In this document: positions 16,435 to 25,983 of the stretch, piece by piece
Layout of the letters: every line of letters begins with the position of its first letter
Position numbering within the stretch: position 1 is the first letter of the stretch
DNA from: Vibrio ostreae
GTDB lineage: Bacteria; Pseudomonadota; Gammaproteobacteria; Enterobacterales; Vibrionaceae
Reading direction: 5' to 3'
NCBI RefSeq assembly: GCF_019226825.1
Contig: NZ_CP076643.1
Coordinates: forward strand, 806,001 to 870,000
Length of the DNA stretch: 64,000 bases
The notes under the pieces: model-generated
Database searches by the model: none
What the model was told of the DNA's origin: nothing
Seen by the model: the letters and a program-made list of their open reading frames with translations, nothing else
Translations under genes and position numbers: made by a program

Positions 16435-17357
16435 TGGCGGTTCTTCCCGGTCACAGTGACAAATACATCTTCCAGGCTGGGCCGTGCCAGACCGATGTTG
16501 GCTTGCGCTAATTGCGGGAGCGTGCTGCGCAGCCACTGTACCGGATCTTGAATATGACGGTAGATAAGTACCCGTAATCGTACGCCCAACTGCGCCGCAG
16601 AGCGGATTTCAGGCCGTTGTAACAGTGTCTCTTTTAAGCAGCGCAAGTCCGGTGCGGTGACCTCAACCACGTGCACGCCCATCTGCTGCATTAGTTTTTC
16701 CGGTTCGTCATCGGCACGAATTTCGCCCGCATCCATGATGGCGAGACGATGGCAGCGCTCCGCTTCGTCCATGTAGTGGGTCGTCACCAGTATGGTAGTA
16801 CCTTGTGATGAGAGATCGAAAAGCTGCTCCCAAAATTCACGCCGGTTTTCCGGATCCACCGCCGAGGTGGGTTCATCAAGAAACAGCAGTTGCGGGCGGT
16901 GCATGGTGGCGCTTGCCAGTGCCAGGCGCTGTTTTTGCCCGCCGCTCATGCTGCCGACCCGTTGCTTGCGCCGTTGATCGAGGCCGTAAGTGGCTAACTG
17001 CTGATTGGTCCTCTGTTTCAGGGCCTGACGATTCATGCCAAAGATCTGACCGATAAACTGCAGGTTTTCTTCCACGCTCAGATCGTCATACAGGGAAAAT
17101 TTCTGCGTCATATAGCCGATATTGAGCCGAAGGATTTCCGACTGACGCGGGATATCAAGGCCAAGTACATTCACGCTGCCCCGGGTTGGCGTCAGCAGGC
17201 CGGTCAGAACCCGGATGGTGGTCGACTTGCCACATCCGTTGGGGCCGAGAAAGCCGTAGATGCTGCCGGTCGGCACATTGAGGTTGATGTCATGAATCGC
17301 GGTAAAATCGCCAAATAACTTACTGACGCCGCGTGCCTCGATAGCCAGTTCACTCAT
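16431..17357 (-). CDS. ABC exporter ATP-binding protein
   Basis: 308 residues. Walker A GPNGCGKSTTIRVL at about 39-52, signature SMSGGQKQRLALA, Walker B LLFLDEPTSAVDPENRREFW, switch His in VTTHYMDEAERC. The C-terminal 80 residues form the DrrA-like extension. Overlaps by four bases both the upstream HlyD gene and the downstream permease gene, so the three subunits are translationally coupled. Confidence 0.9.
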   Translation of the reverse strand: MSELAIEARGVSKLFGDFTAIHDINLNVPTGSIYGFLGPNGCGKSTTIRVLTGLLTPTRGSVNVLGLDIPRQSEILRLNIGYMTQKFSLYDDLSVEENLQFIGQIFGMNRQALKQRTNQQLATYGLDQRRKQRVGSMSGGQKQRLALASATMHRPQLLFLDEPTSAVDPENRREFWEQLFDLSSQGTTILVTTHYMDEAERCHRLAIMDAGEIRADDEPEKLMQQMGVHVVEVTAPDLRCLKETLLQRPEIRSAAQLGVRLRVLIYRHIQDPVQWLRSTLPQLAQANIGLARPSLEDVFVTVTGKNRQ

Positions 17358-18313
17358 TTTGCCTCCTGCGGAAAGTCAACTTGGGCCGGTACGCCGGACG
17401 GCAGATCGCGTGCGGCGGCAGGTAAGTCAATTTCAGCCAGAAACATCAGCCGCGCCCGTTCATTTTCAGTCAGTGCATAGTAAGGAGTAAAAGAGGGCTC
17501 AGTCGCCACCCAGCGCACTGTGCCCTGATAGCTGTTTGGTGTACCGTCGACATGCACAGTCACACTGCGGCCCGGAGTAAAATGCGCGCGCACCCTCTCC
17601 GGCACGTAAACGCGTGCAAACGGCGCGCTGTCTGACTGCAACACGGCAACGACGGCGCCGTTTGGTACCCGTTCGCCGAGATGATAGGGCAGGTTATCAA
17701 GAATGCCGGCACGGGTCGCGGTAACGGTGAGCCGGGTGAGTTTTTGCTGCTGCAATGCCACTTCTGCCTGTGCCGCGGCCAGTTGCGCCCGAGCCTGATC
17801 AATATCTTCGATTCGCGCGCCGGCGGTCAGTTTCGTCAGTTGCTCAGTGGCAGAGGCCCACTCTGCCTGTGCGGTATCACGGCTGGCCTTGGCCTGGTCT
17901 AGCTCGGCCTGGCTGAGCAGGCTTTTGCTGACCAACTCTGCTACGCGGCGGTAAGTCTGCTGTGCTTCGGTCAGTTGTGCTCTGGTGCTGTCTAGCTGCG
18001 CTCTGGCGACCGCAATGTCTTCGGCTCTTTCACCATGGGTCAGTTTCGCTAGTGCGGCCTGAGCCTGAGTCTGACGGGCGAGGGCCTGGTCGAGCAGGGC
18101 CTGTTGCTCTGCCGTATCCAGTACAACCAGTACATCACCGACACGCACGCTGCTGCCTTCGGTTACGGGTAACTGACGGATTATTTCGTTACTGGTGGCT
18201 GAGAGTGTCACCCGATCACGTTCAAGCGTGCCTAAAGCCTGTGACGCGTCCTGGCGGTCACCACAGGCCGACAGCAGCGGGATAGCCAGTAACAAAAAAC
18301 AAGTGCGCAGCAT
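17354..18313 (-). CDS. HlyD-family periplasmic adaptor lipoprotein
   Basis: 319 residues from ATG at 18313 with AAAGGA upstream; an earlier in-frame start lacks a ribosome binding site. Lipobox LLSAC at about residue 15. Order: half lipoyl domain (QLPVTEGSSVRVGDVLVVLD), two coiled-coil stretches with internally repeated sequence (HGERAEDIAVARAQLDSTRA and AGARIEDIDQARAQLAAAQA), then the second lipoyl half and beta barrel (GILDNLPYHLGERVPNGAVV). Works with the downstream ATPase and permease as a YbhG-like tripartite exporter, presumably using a TolC-type channel encoded elsewhere. Confidence 0.88.
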   Translation of the reverse strand: MLRTCFLLLAIPLLSACGDRQDASQALGTLERDRVTLSATSNEIIRQLPVTEGSSVRVGDVLVVLDTAEQQALLDQALARQTQAQAALAKLTHGERAEDIAVARAQLDSTRAQLTEAQQTYRRVAELVSKSLLSQAELDQAKASRDTAQAEWASATEQLTKLTAGARIEDIDQARAQLAAAQAEVALQQQKLTRLTVTATRAGILDNLPYHLGERVPNGAVVAVLQSDSAPFARVYVPERVRAHFTPGRSVTVHVDGTPNSYQGTVRWVATEPSFTPYYALTENERARLMFLAEIDLPAAARDLPSGVPAQVDFPQEAK

Positions 18314-18541
18314 CCATTTTTCCTTTTCCGACCAAATCAACACCATCCAATAATCGTGGCCAGAGCGGCAACCATCGTATGGTTATCATCAGTGTATGAC
18401 AGAGAAGGCCTGCTATCCGCCGGACAGCCCGCATAATTGAAGTTATTCGCAACGGATGCCGAGCACAAGGTGTGGCGCAGGATGGGGCGTACCTGGTAAA
18501 ACGGCCCGCATCCGCGGACCGTTGGTCGTTATCGCGCTGAA

Positions 18542-19834
18542 TCAGCCCAGCAGGCTGAACAACAGTGCCGAGACCGCCAGCATTCCGACCAGGAGCACGA
18601 AGTAAGTACCGAGATGTTTACGATAGTTCCGGAGGGCATCCACTTTAAACACCGCCAGCATTGGCATAATAAACAGGATCATGGCGATGACCGGCCCGGA
18701 CAGGGCTTCCATCATGCCGAGAATGCTTGGGTTCATCACTGCAGCAAACCAGATAGCGATAAACATCAGTGCGATGCCCAGCTTATCTGCCACGGCAAGT
18801 GGTAGTTTAGTGTACTTGGTCAGCAAGCCATTCAGGCTCTCACGCGCACCGAGGAAATGGCCCAGGAATGATGAAGTGATAGCAACAAACGCAACCAAAG
18901 GTCCCAGGGTCGCGATAAACGGGTTATTGGTGGCGTTGGCGAGGTACGACAGCACGGATACATTTTGCGCTTTGGCCTCCAGCAGTTGCTGTGGCGACAG
19001 TGCGAGTATGCAGGAGAACACGAACATCAGCACAAACGCAATCAGCATCACGCTGGTACGCTTGAGGATTTGCTCGGATTTCACCACCGCTTGCTTGCGG
19101 TAGTGACGGCGCTGAATATTGGCAAAGCTGGAAATCGCCGCGGCGTGACTGAATGAAAACACCACGACAGGAACAGCCAGCCATACGGTTTGCAGGAAAT
19201 CGGCAGCGGCTGGGATGGCCAGTGATGGCATGCTCCAGTAAGGGATCAGATACAGCGACAGTGCCGCCAGAATCGCCGCCAGCGGGTAGACCATCACGGC
19301 AAAGGCGCGCAGCATGATTTTTTCACCGCCCAGCATGATGGCAATCAGGCTAAAGACCAGAACGCCGGACAGCAGTGTCCGTGGCGGGGAAACCATTTGC
19401 GCCTGGTTGACCAGAAAACTGTCCACCGTGTTGGTGATGCCTACGCCGTAAATCAGCAGGATCGGAAAAATTGACAGGAAGTAGAGCAGCGAGATCAGAC
19501 GGCCGCCGCGCGTGCCGAAATGCTCTTCTACCACATCGGTAAAATCTGCATCAGACCGTTTGGAAGAGAGGACAAAGCGGGCCAGGCCACGGTGGGCAAG
19601 GTAAGTCATCGGAAAAGCGAGCAGTGCCATCAGTACTAGTGGCCAAAAACCGCCCAGGCCAATGTTGATTGGCAGGAATAAAATCCCGGCACCAACGGCA
19701 GTGCCAAATAAACTGAGTAACCAATGTGTGTCGTGTTTGTTCCAGCCGGTTTGAGTAGTGGATACTCCAAAATCGACGGTTTCTTGAGTTTCTTTCACTG
19801 AAATATTGCCATGGTGTGAATTATAATATTGCAA
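18542..19834 (-). CDS. HAAAP-family amino acid carrier, SdaC-like (serine/threonine)
   Basis: About 430 residues with eleven membrane helices; strong resemblance to E. coli SdaC: LFGTAVGAGILFLPINIGLGG, AFPMTYLAHRGLARFVLSSK, TDVVEEHFGTRGG, VVFSFSHAAAISSFA, SFLGHFLGARE. SdaC is an H+-coupled serine transporter; serine or threonine is the likely substrate here, by inference. Start is uncertain: the frame opens with TTG at 19834 and a GTG twelve codons in is possible; neither has a convincing ribosome binding site. Confidence 0.85.
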   Translation of the reverse strand: MQYYNSHHGNISVKETQETVDFGVSTTQTGWNKHDTHWLLSLFGTAVGAGILFLPINIGLGGFWPLVLMALLAFPMTYLAHRGLARFVLSSKRSDADFTDVVEEHFGTRGGRLISLLYFLSIFPILLIYGVGITNTVDSFLVNQAQMVSPPRTLLSGVLVFSLIAIMLGGEKIMLRAFAVMVYPLAAILAALSLYLIPYWSMPSLAIPAAADFLQTVWLAVPVVVFSFSHAAAISSFANIQRRHYRKQAVVKSEQILKRTSVMLIAFVLMFVFSCILALSPQQLLEAKAQNVSVLSYLANATNNPFIATLGPLVAFVAITSSFLGHFLGARESLNGLLTKYTKLPLAVADKLGIALMFIAIWFAAVMNPSILGMMEALSGPVIAMILFIMPMLAVFKVDALRNYRKHLGTYFVLLVGMLAVSALLFSLLG

Positions 19835-19978
19835 ATCCTACTACCATTGGTAGATATGATCACATTGTGACGCTGGTCAAATTGACTGACAGATTTATAA
19901 CTCTCTGATGAATGAAACTAGGTTTTTCGCAATATAACAGAATATTATTCTATTTTTATGGTTGCTTAATGAAATTAA

Positions 19979-20006
19979 ACACTAAAAAATATCTATTTTT
20001 TAGTGT
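19979..20006. promoter_or_regulatory. 28 bp AT-rich inverted repeat
   Basis: Perfect 13-base arms acactaaaaaata / tattttttagtgt around TC, in the 324-base gap between the divergent SdaC-like and DMT transporter genes. It could be a terminator of a short transcript or a regulator site; I cannot decide. The rest of the gap (19835-20158) shows nothing else. Confidence 0.45.
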
Positions 20007-20158
20007 TGGTATGTGTTAACAAACGGTTGTCGGCCTTTAGAAAACTGGTGTGGGAAGCTTTGGCTAAGCTACAGAAATAAAAGCGTTTTATAGTGGAGTT
20101 GTGTTTGGATATGCCTCACAATTAACATCTGCCTGTTTAACAATAATAACAACTGCTC

Positions 20159-21019
20159 ATGTTTGCTAACCTGCGTGCTGAATTCATTCTGATTATCACA
20201 ACTTTACTGGCCGCGGCCGGTTGGGTGTTTTCTAAACAAGCCATTGAAGGACTTCCGCCGATAGGGTTTATCGGCTTACGTTTTGTTACGGCGTCCTTAC
20301 TGTTACTGCCGTTTTGTCTGCCGGCGCTGCGCAAAGCGCCGCGTGGCGAAATTTTGCGTTCGATGGGCGTTGGCGTCTTTCTGGGCGGCTCTATTTTCTG
20401 TTGGATTTATGCCATTTCGATCAGTGAAACACTGGGCGAGGGGGCGTTTATTATGAGTTTGTCGATGCTGTTTGTGCCCTTGGTCGCCTGGGTTCTGTTT
20501 AAACGCCGGCCCGGTCGCCCGTTCTGGCTGTCACTGCCAATAGCCGTGATCGGACTGTTTTTACTGGCCTGGAGTGGTGAATGGAATATTGCCGCCAATC
20601 AGATGTGGTTCTTGGTCGCGGCGGTGGGACTGGCGGTACATTTCAACTTTAACAGCCAGTATTCGGCACGTTTTTCACCGATGTTGCTCACCACGCTGCA
20701 GCTGTTCGCGACTGGCTGTCTGGGGTTGGTACTCTCTTACAGTATTGAAACCTGGCCGGACAATGTCAGCATCATCACCTGGCAGTGGTTCGCGCTCAGC
20801 GTATTGCTGGCAACGAGTTTGCGTTATCTGATGCAGACGCTGGGGCAAAAACACGCCAATCCGACCAATGCGGCACTGCTGATGCTGCTTGAACCGGTCT
20901 GGACCATGATATTGAGTGTCTGGATCTACGATGAGTCGATGCCGCTGAATAAAATAATCGGCTGCGCTTTGTTGCTTGGCTCTTTAGTGCTTTATCGCCT
21001 CACTAGCATGAGAGCTTAG
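20159..21019 (+). CDS. DMT-superfamily transporter (EamA domains)
   Basis: 286 residues, ten predicted helices forming two EamA repeats. Motifs include GWVFSKQAIEGLPPIGFIGLRF near the N-terminus and NAALLMLLEPVWTMILSVWIYDE in the second repeat, both typical of drug/metabolite transporters. Substrate unknown. No good ribosome binding site is visible before the ATG. Confidence 0.88.
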   Translation: MFANLRAEFILIITTLLAAAGWVFSKQAIEGLPPIGFIGLRFVTASLLLLPFCLPALRKAPRGEILRSMGVGVFLGGSIFCWIYAISISETLGEGAFIMSLSMLFVPLVAWVLFKRRPGRPFWLSLPIAVIGLFLLAWSGEWNIAANQMWFLVAAVGLAVHFNFNSQYSARFSPMLLTTLQLFATGCLGLVLSYSIETWPDNVSIITWQWFALSVLLATSLRYLMQTLGQKHANPTNAALLMLLEPVWTMILSVWIYDESMPLNKIIGCALLLGSLVLYRLTSMRA

Positions 21020-21052
21020 GCAGCACCCACTGATTCAGAGTGCTGGCTCATC

Positions 21053-21086
21053 AAAGACAAAGGGCGCCGCGGCGCCCTTTGTCTTT
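21053..21086. terminator. Bidirectional terminator, 34 bp perfect palindrome
   Basis: aaagacaaagggcgcc repeated as its exact complement around GC. It lies between the convergent DMT and MetE-like genes, with T-rich ends on both strands. Confidence 0.9.
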
Positions 21087-21124
21087 TCCGTTACGATGAT
21101 GCGGTTACCATCGGCACTGCACCA

Positions 21125-22252
21125 TTAAGACCAGATCTGTTTCTCGATTTCAGTCAGGAAGCGGATCTTATCCCACTGCTGTTCGACAGTCAGTTTGTTG
21201 CCTTCTTCGGTCGAAGCAAAGCCACATTGCGGGCTGATGCACAGGTTTTCTAACGGTACGTACTGAGTGGCTTCCTGGATGCGCGCTTTCACTTGCTCTG
21301 CATCTTCCAGTTCCGGGAACTTAGAGGTGATCAGACCCAGTACGATTTGGCTACCGTTGTTTGACCAGTGACGCAGCGGCGCGAAATCGCCAGAACGCTC
21401 GGAATCATACTCCAGGAAGAAACCATCGTACTTGGTCGCAAACAGAGCTTCTGCCACCGGCTCGTAGCCGCCCGAAAACAGCCATGAAGAAGCGTGGTTT
21501 CCGCGACAGATGTGAGTCGTCACAATCAGGTCTTCCGGCTTGTCACGCAGTGACTCGTTAATGATTTGCGTACAGACGTTGGCAATCTCATCCGGGTTGA
21601 TGCCTTTTTCGAACAGGCTTTCGCGCTTGCTTGAATCGATTAGAAACGCCCAGTTGGTATCATCAAATTGCAGGTAGCGACAGCCACGTGCGTAGAAGGC
21701 CGCAATGGCATCACGGTAAGTCTGCGCCAGATCTTGGTAGAACTCTTCAATTTGCGGGTAAAGCTGGTGGATTTTTGACGAACCATCGTTAGCCAGAATT
21801 TCCTGACGCAGAATCATGGTCGGGCTAGGAATCGTCGCTTTCGCCACGAATTCACTGTCTGTGCCTACAGCGTTAAGCAGAAATTCAAAGTGGTCCAGGA
21901 ATGGGTGTTCCGGATTGAATGCAATTTTTCCGGTTGCACGGATGTTGTATGCCGGCGCTGCTTTGCCGTGGAATTTCTGGTTGTAACTGTCAGCGGTGTA
22001 ACCTTCGATACCGGTCAGATTTTCGAGAAAGTCGATATGCCAGAAGCCGCGGCGGAATTCACCATCGGTAATGGCCTTGATACCAACTGCTTTTTGTTGG
22101 TCGATCAATTCAAGAATTGCTTTATCTTCAACTTCGGTCAGCTGAGCACGATTGATGGTTCCCTCTGCAAATTCGCGGCGAGCCTGATGAAGATAAGCTG
22201 GACGAAGAAAGCTGCCGACGGAGTCAGTGCGGAAAGGAGGGCGATTAGCCAT
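21125..22252 (-). CDS. MetE-like (cobalamin-independent methionine synthase C-domain) protein, YxjG family
   Basis: 375 residues, equivalent to the C-terminal catalytic half of MetE only. DSVGSFLRPAYL opens the barrel; ITDGEFRRGFWHIDFLENL, YLQFDDTNWAF, THICRGNHASSW and ENLCISPQCGFAS carry the zinc-ligand His and Cys positions. YxjG/YxjH-like proteins are thought to methylate homocysteine or related thiols using a donor other than the triglutamate folate; here the donor is unknown. An AGACGTCC at about 22310, a single MetJ-box-like half, lies upstream, but no clear tandem box is seen. Confidence 0.88.
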   Translation of the reverse strand: MANRPPFRTDSVGSFLRPAYLHQARREFAEGTINRAQLTEVEDKAILELIDQQKAVGIKAITDGEFRRGFWHIDFLENLTGIEGYTADSYNQKFHGKAAPAYNIRATGKIAFNPEHPFLDHFEFLLNAVGTDSEFVAKATIPSPTMILRQEILANDGSSKIHQLYPQIEEFYQDLAQTYRDAIAAFYARGCRYLQFDDTNWAFLIDSSKRESLFEKGINPDEIANVCTQIINESLRDKPEDLIVTTHICRGNHASSWLFSGGYEPVAEALFATKYDGFFLEYDSERSGDFAPLRHWSNNGSQIVLGLITSKFPELEDAEQVKARIQEATQYVPLENLCISPQCGFASTEEGNKLTVEQQWDKIRFLTEIEKQIWS

Positions 22253-22402
22253 GACAGATACCTCTTGTTATTTATTCTGCGTTGTTAAGGCTAGAGTAAT
22301 GGATGGCTAGACGTCCTGTTAATCCGTATTTTTTTCATACATAACATGAAGAAAATTCATGTTGCTATTTAATTACACGCAAGTAACAGAAGACATAATA
22401 AA

Positions 22403-22435
22403 AGAACCGGAAAACGCTAAAGGTTTTCCGGTTCT
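22403..22435 (-). terminator. Terminator of the 22489 gene
   Basis: Arms agaaccggaaaac / gttttccggttct (13 bp) with a seven-base loop; on the minus strand it is followed by TTTATTATG. Located 54 bases after the end of the small gene that starts at 22782. Confidence 0.75.
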
Positions 22436-22488
22436 GAGGTTAGAGGGGTGATTAAAAATAACTGTCGGCTTGGTGGTCATTGCCACAA

Positions 22489-22782
22489 TTAACACAGATC
22501 ACGCATTAGTGTTTCATACTCTTCTTTCGCTTCTTCAATCAGAGTCACGAGTTCTCTTGCATCCTGACCCTGCAGAGCAATACGCCAGTCGTGCTCGGCG
22601 TCTTGACAAGTCAGCTCAGTTTTCCTGTCCTGAGTTTTGAAACTCAGGCTTTCAAACTCACCGTCAAGTTCGTCGCTTTCCTCCATGATGTCGATGTGTA
22701 AATAACCTGTCGGATCGACCATGACCCGTGCATGGTAGTGTTCCTTTCCAGCCAAAGTGTAAGAACGATGTTTAGTGTACAT
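22489..22782 (-). CDS. Small acidic protein of unknown function
   Basis: 97 residues from ATG at 22782 (opening MYTKHRSYTLAGKEHYHARV). The upstream extension of the frame to 22869 is not protein-like. Beta-rich first half with DPTGYLHIDIMEESDELDGE and an acidic helical C-terminus (ELVTLIEEAKEEYETLM). No signal peptide. Not assigned to a known domain. Confidence 0.7.
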   Translation of the reverse strand: MYTKHRSYTLAGKEHYHARVMVDPTGYLHIDIMEESDELDGEFESLSFKTQDRKTELTCQDAEHDWRIALQGQDARELVTLIEEAKEEYETLMRDLC

Positions 22783-22869
22783 AGTAAGCTCAATTGAAAC
22801 GTATGAATTTACGCAGCCGTATACAGCAAGGATGCCCCAACTACATTGTAAGTATAGCGAAGCAGGCAC

Positions 22870-23297
22870 AGAGCTCTTGTCGCGGGCAGGATTTTTTTAG
22901 ACCGAATCTTTGTAACACGGCGCAGATTATTAACTAAACGGAATGACGCCTGAACTGGATTTGATCCGAATCAAATTCATGCTGATTGAGTGAAAATATC
23001 GCTCGATACGGTGTGAACTTTGCTAACCAATTTGACGTTGGGGCATGGTTCATCGGTTCTGAAAAACGAGCGTCTGTGCGGGGGATAAGACGGAGGCTGG
23101 ATCACAGCAGGCTATTTTCGAACTGGCAATATTAGGGAAGTGGAGGGATAGTTACCTCCCGGCATTGCCAGTTCTGTTGGGTTAGCCTCTGACTATTGCG
23201 TTGAGGCTGTTTGATTTGTCACGATTTGACTTGTTACTCGCTATTGCGTGTCAATAGCTGGTTTTTGCGGATTAGCTTGCGGCTAATCGCTTGGTCA
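22870..23297. other. Intergenic region with a long hairpin
   Basis: No gene seen. Arms aactggcaat (23121-23130) and attgccagtt (23164-23173) enclose further pairing (aggga...tccct type), giving a long imperfect hairpin that could belong to a structured RNA or transposon remnant. The rest shows nothing recognisable. Confidence 0.4.
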
Positions 23298-23381
23298 CTA
23301 TGATTTTTTCTCTGCTTGTTTCGTATCTTTCCAATATTGAATACGAACACGATGCAGCTGAGCTTTTCTCATTTTTTTCAT
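23298..23381 (-). CDS. 27-residue basic peptide with strong ribosome binding site
   Basis: ATG at 23381 preceded by AAGGAGATTACT, an excellent Shine-Dalgarno with seven-base spacing. The product opens MKKMRKAQLHRVRIQYWK and ends DTKQAEKKS: ten Lys or Arg, one Trp, one Tyr, no hydrophobic membrane stretch. It could bind nucleic acid or be a leader peptide; nothing obvious follows it. A hairpin cttctg/cagaag lies about 63-80 bases upstream (23444-23461). Too short for most annotation pipelines. Confidence 0.55.
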   Translation of the reverse strand: MKKMRKAQLHRVRIQYWKDTKQAEKKS

Positions 23382-23799
23382 AGTAATCTCCTTTATAAGT
23401 AGCGCCCTTGGTGGGCTTATTTTTCAGGTTTACTTTGTGACGCTTCTGCTTCAACAGAAGCACATAATACGTTATGGCTTAGCTAATACGACTGAAGCAA
23501 CATAACAGAAGATGCCTGCTTTTTCGCAGCGCTTATCTTACAAGTTACGATGTTTCTCTCAACAGCCTGGAATCACCTTAACCGGCCTGTGTGACAGAAA
23601 AATGTCAAACTTATCTTTGTCTGACATGTCATCGAATGTTCATATTCATACACCCAAATCTATAGTGAATGCAAGCATTAAAATAACGTTGTGCGTAGCT
23701 GTTGGCAACTTGTCGCGTTTGCTGTGGATAAGTGTCGGTTTTATAAGGCGCAACATCAGCGCTGCGCCCCGTATTTATCTAAAATGACAAACCAGTGAG
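23382..23799. other. Intergenic region, no gene supported
   Basis: A 91-codon plus frame (23512-23787) lacks a ribosome binding site and resembles no protein. Apart from the small hairpin at 23444-23461 I see nothing. Confidence 0.5.
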
Positions 23800-24132
23800 C
23801 TAAGGTAAATACATCCCCAAAGTGTTTAAAATCGGGTCTAACTCTTGCTGGTGACGGTGGGAAGTGTCGATAATTGCACTCAGTTCCTGCGGACTGAGGG
23901 ACGATCCAAAGATAATAAAGCAGCGCCATTGATTCTCTGCCAGACTGAGCTGGGAGAGAAAGTGCGGGTAACTGATTTCACCCTCTTCATAGACCAGGTA
24001 ATAAGTCAGCATGGTTAACAAGCGCGGGTAGCACGCTTCACGAGCGATAGGACAGGTGGATAGTGCAGTGATTAAGCGTTCTTTTAGGTCACGACGAATT
24101 TCACTAAGCGAATGATCGATGATATCAGCCAT
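23800..24132 (-). CDS. Small helical protein of unknown function
   Basis: 110 residues, ATG at 24132 with GGAGAAG eight bases upstream. Mostly helical (HSLSEIRRDLKERLITALS, PRLLTMLTYYLVYEEGEIS, LSQLSLAENQWRCFIIFGSS). No signal peptide. It lies between xylB and the small-peptide region but shows no connection with xylose metabolism. Family not recognised. Confidence 0.7.
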   Translation of the reverse strand: MADIIDHSLSEIRRDLKERLITALSTCPIAREACYPRLLTMLTYYLVYEEGEISYPHFLSQLSLAENQWRCFIIFGSSLSPQELSAIIDTSHRHQQELDPILNTLGMYLP

Positions 24133-24329
24133 AACTCTTCTCCAAGCGACGTGGTACCTACAAATTAGCGTAATTTTTATCCGATAGACACTATTTTATT
24201 CTTGTGAAACGTGATTATTGCGTTGCGGGGTGGCAAAAAACAAGGTGGAGATGAGTTACCACATAAGCGGACAGACCGATATGAGCAAGAAGGGGATGGT
24301 CTGCCCAGGCAGAGGACAGACCGGATGGA

Positions 24330-25787
24330 TCAGGCGTTGAACAGCGGCTTTAATTGTCGATAGAGGCTGGTGTAAGTCTGACGTTTTACCGCCAGTTGCT
24401 GATGTATCTCAGGATTTGGCGTGTGGGTCTGCAAAACCCGCGGTTGGGCGCAGATTTGCTCTACTGCAGCCTGCTTGCCTTCAATCGCCAGCTGCGCAAG
24501 ACGGGCAGCACCCAGGGCCGGACCGACATCGCCCCCCTCGCGATACACCAACTCGGTATTGAAAATGTCTGTCAGTAACTGGCGCCAGTATGCGCTGCGC
24601 GCCCCGCCACCAATCAGCGTAATGTTATCCGGCACATCACCGGTCATGTGCAGCGCATCCAGACCATCCTGCAAAGCAAATCCCACACCCTCTAATACCG
24701 CCTGTGCCATATGCAGCGGTGTCGTATTATGAGTCAGGCCAAAAAATACCCCTTTGGCATTCGGATTATTGTGTGGTGTCCGTTCACCAGACAAATAAGG
24801 CAAAAAGATAACATCGGTTTGCGGTTGTTGTGCGTCAAGCGCTTGCATCATCGCCGGGACAGCGCTGAAACCGGTCATCCGGGCTACCCAATCCAGACAG
24901 GAAGCTGCACTGAGGATCACCGACATGGTATGCCAGGTGCCCGGTAAAGCGTGACAAAATGAATGCAATGCAGCGGCCGGGTTGGTGGTGAAACCTTGGC
25001 TGACCGCGAAGTAAACCCCGGATGTGCCGAGTGAAATCATCGCCTGGCCCGGTTTGACAATACCGACCCCAACGGCGCCAGCGGCATTGTCACCGCCGCC
25101 CGCAACAACAGGGACACACGCCATACCAAGCTGCTGAGCCAGTTCCTGATTGAGCGTGCCTGTTATTTGGTTGCCTTCAAACAGTGCCGGCATTTGCGAG
25201 CGGTTGAGGCAGCAAGCGCTGAGCATTTCGTCGCTCCAGTCGCGCATGCCGACATCGAGCCACATTGTGCCGGCGGCGTCAGACATGTCGGTGGCGAAAT
25301 CTCCACTGAGCAGAAAGCGCAGATAATCCTTCGGCAGCAACACTTTAGCGACGCGTGTAAAACACTCCGGCTCATGTTTGGCGAGCCATTTCAGCTTGGG
25401 TGCGCTAAATCCTGGCATCATCAGGTTGCCGGTAATATCGCGACTCTCCGGTACGAGTTGTTCTAGTTCAAGGCACTCCTGCTCGCAGCGTCCGTCGTTC
25501 CATAATATGGCCGGACGTAACACCTGGTTTGCGCCGTCGAGCAGAGTCACGCCGTGCATCTGTCCGGACAGACCAATGGCCTGGACCTGCTGCAGGCTGT
25601 GTTGTTTTCCCAGCTCGGACAGTGAATTGAGCGTGGCATCCCACCACTGTTTTGGGTCTTGTTCAGACCATAAAGGCTTAGGGCGAGAGACCGTCATCGC
25701 TGTGGTTGCTGAGGCGAGTATCTCGCCGTTGGCAGAGAGCAGAATGGCTTTGACACCTGACGTGCCCAGATCAATCCCGATATACAT
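24330..25787 (-). CDS. xylB: Xylulokinase
   Basis: 485 residues, the usual length for XylB. FGGY carbohydrate kinase: phosphate motif GIDLGTSGVKAILL at 4-17, GLSGQMHGVTLLD near 75, WNDGRCEQE, and AGGGDNAAGAVGVGI near 228-242 with the catalytic Asp (D233 in E. coli). Phosphorylates D-xylulose to xylulose 5-phosphate for the pentose phosphate pathway. GAGGAC precedes the ATG. Divergent from xylR; here separated from xylA, unlike the E. coli xylAB operon. Confidence 0.95.
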   Translation of the reverse strand: MYIGIDLGTSGVKAILLSANGEILASATTAMTVSRPKPLWSEQDPKQWWDATLNSLSELGKQHSLQQVQAIGLSGQMHGVTLLDGANQVLRPAILWNDGRCEQECLELEQLVPESRDITGNLMMPGFSAPKLKWLAKHEPECFTRVAKVLLPKDYLRFLLSGDFATDMSDAAGTMWLDVGMRDWSDEMLSACCLNRSQMPALFEGNQITGTLNQELAQQLGMACVPVVAGGGDNAAGAVGVGIVKPGQAMISLGTSGVYFAVSQGFTTNPAAALHSFCHALPGTWHTMSVILSAASCLDWVARMTGFSAVPAMMQALDAQQPQTDVIFLPYLSGERTPHNNPNAKGVFFGLTHNTTPLHMAQAVLEGVGFALQDGLDALHMTGDVPDNITLIGGGARSAYWRQLLTDIFNTELVYREGGDVGPALGAARLAQLAIEGKQAAVEQICAQPRVLQTHTPNPEIHQQLAVKRQTYTSLYRQLKPLFNA

Positions 25788-25864
25788 AATTTATGTCCTC
25801 TTTGGCGTAGGCCAGTTTGTTATTTTTAGGGTACTGTAACCAGTCTATTCATTTGCTGTGCGGT

Positions 25865-25890
25865 CTCAATTATGATTTTTATTAATTGAG
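25865..25890. promoter_or_regulatory. Inverted repeat between xylB and xylR, operator candidate
   Basis: ctcaatta (25865-25872) and taattgag (25883-25890) separated by ten bases, in the 196-base divergent region. Could be the XylR or another regulator's site; assignment is inference. Confidence 0.4.
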
Positions 25891-25983
25891 TTTAGATATT
25901 TAGCGACTCCCTTAATGATCACATTATTTTTTCTGTCATTTTGATAGACTCCGGCAAATTCTTTGACCAATTGGTTACTGCCT

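Noticed and set aside
22300..22330. MetJ operator before the MetE-like gene
   Set aside because: Only one AGACGTCC-like half is visible; MetJ needs at least two adjacent boxes.
23512..23787. 91-codon plus-strand frame
   Set aside because: No Shine-Dalgarno and low-quality translation without family resemblance.
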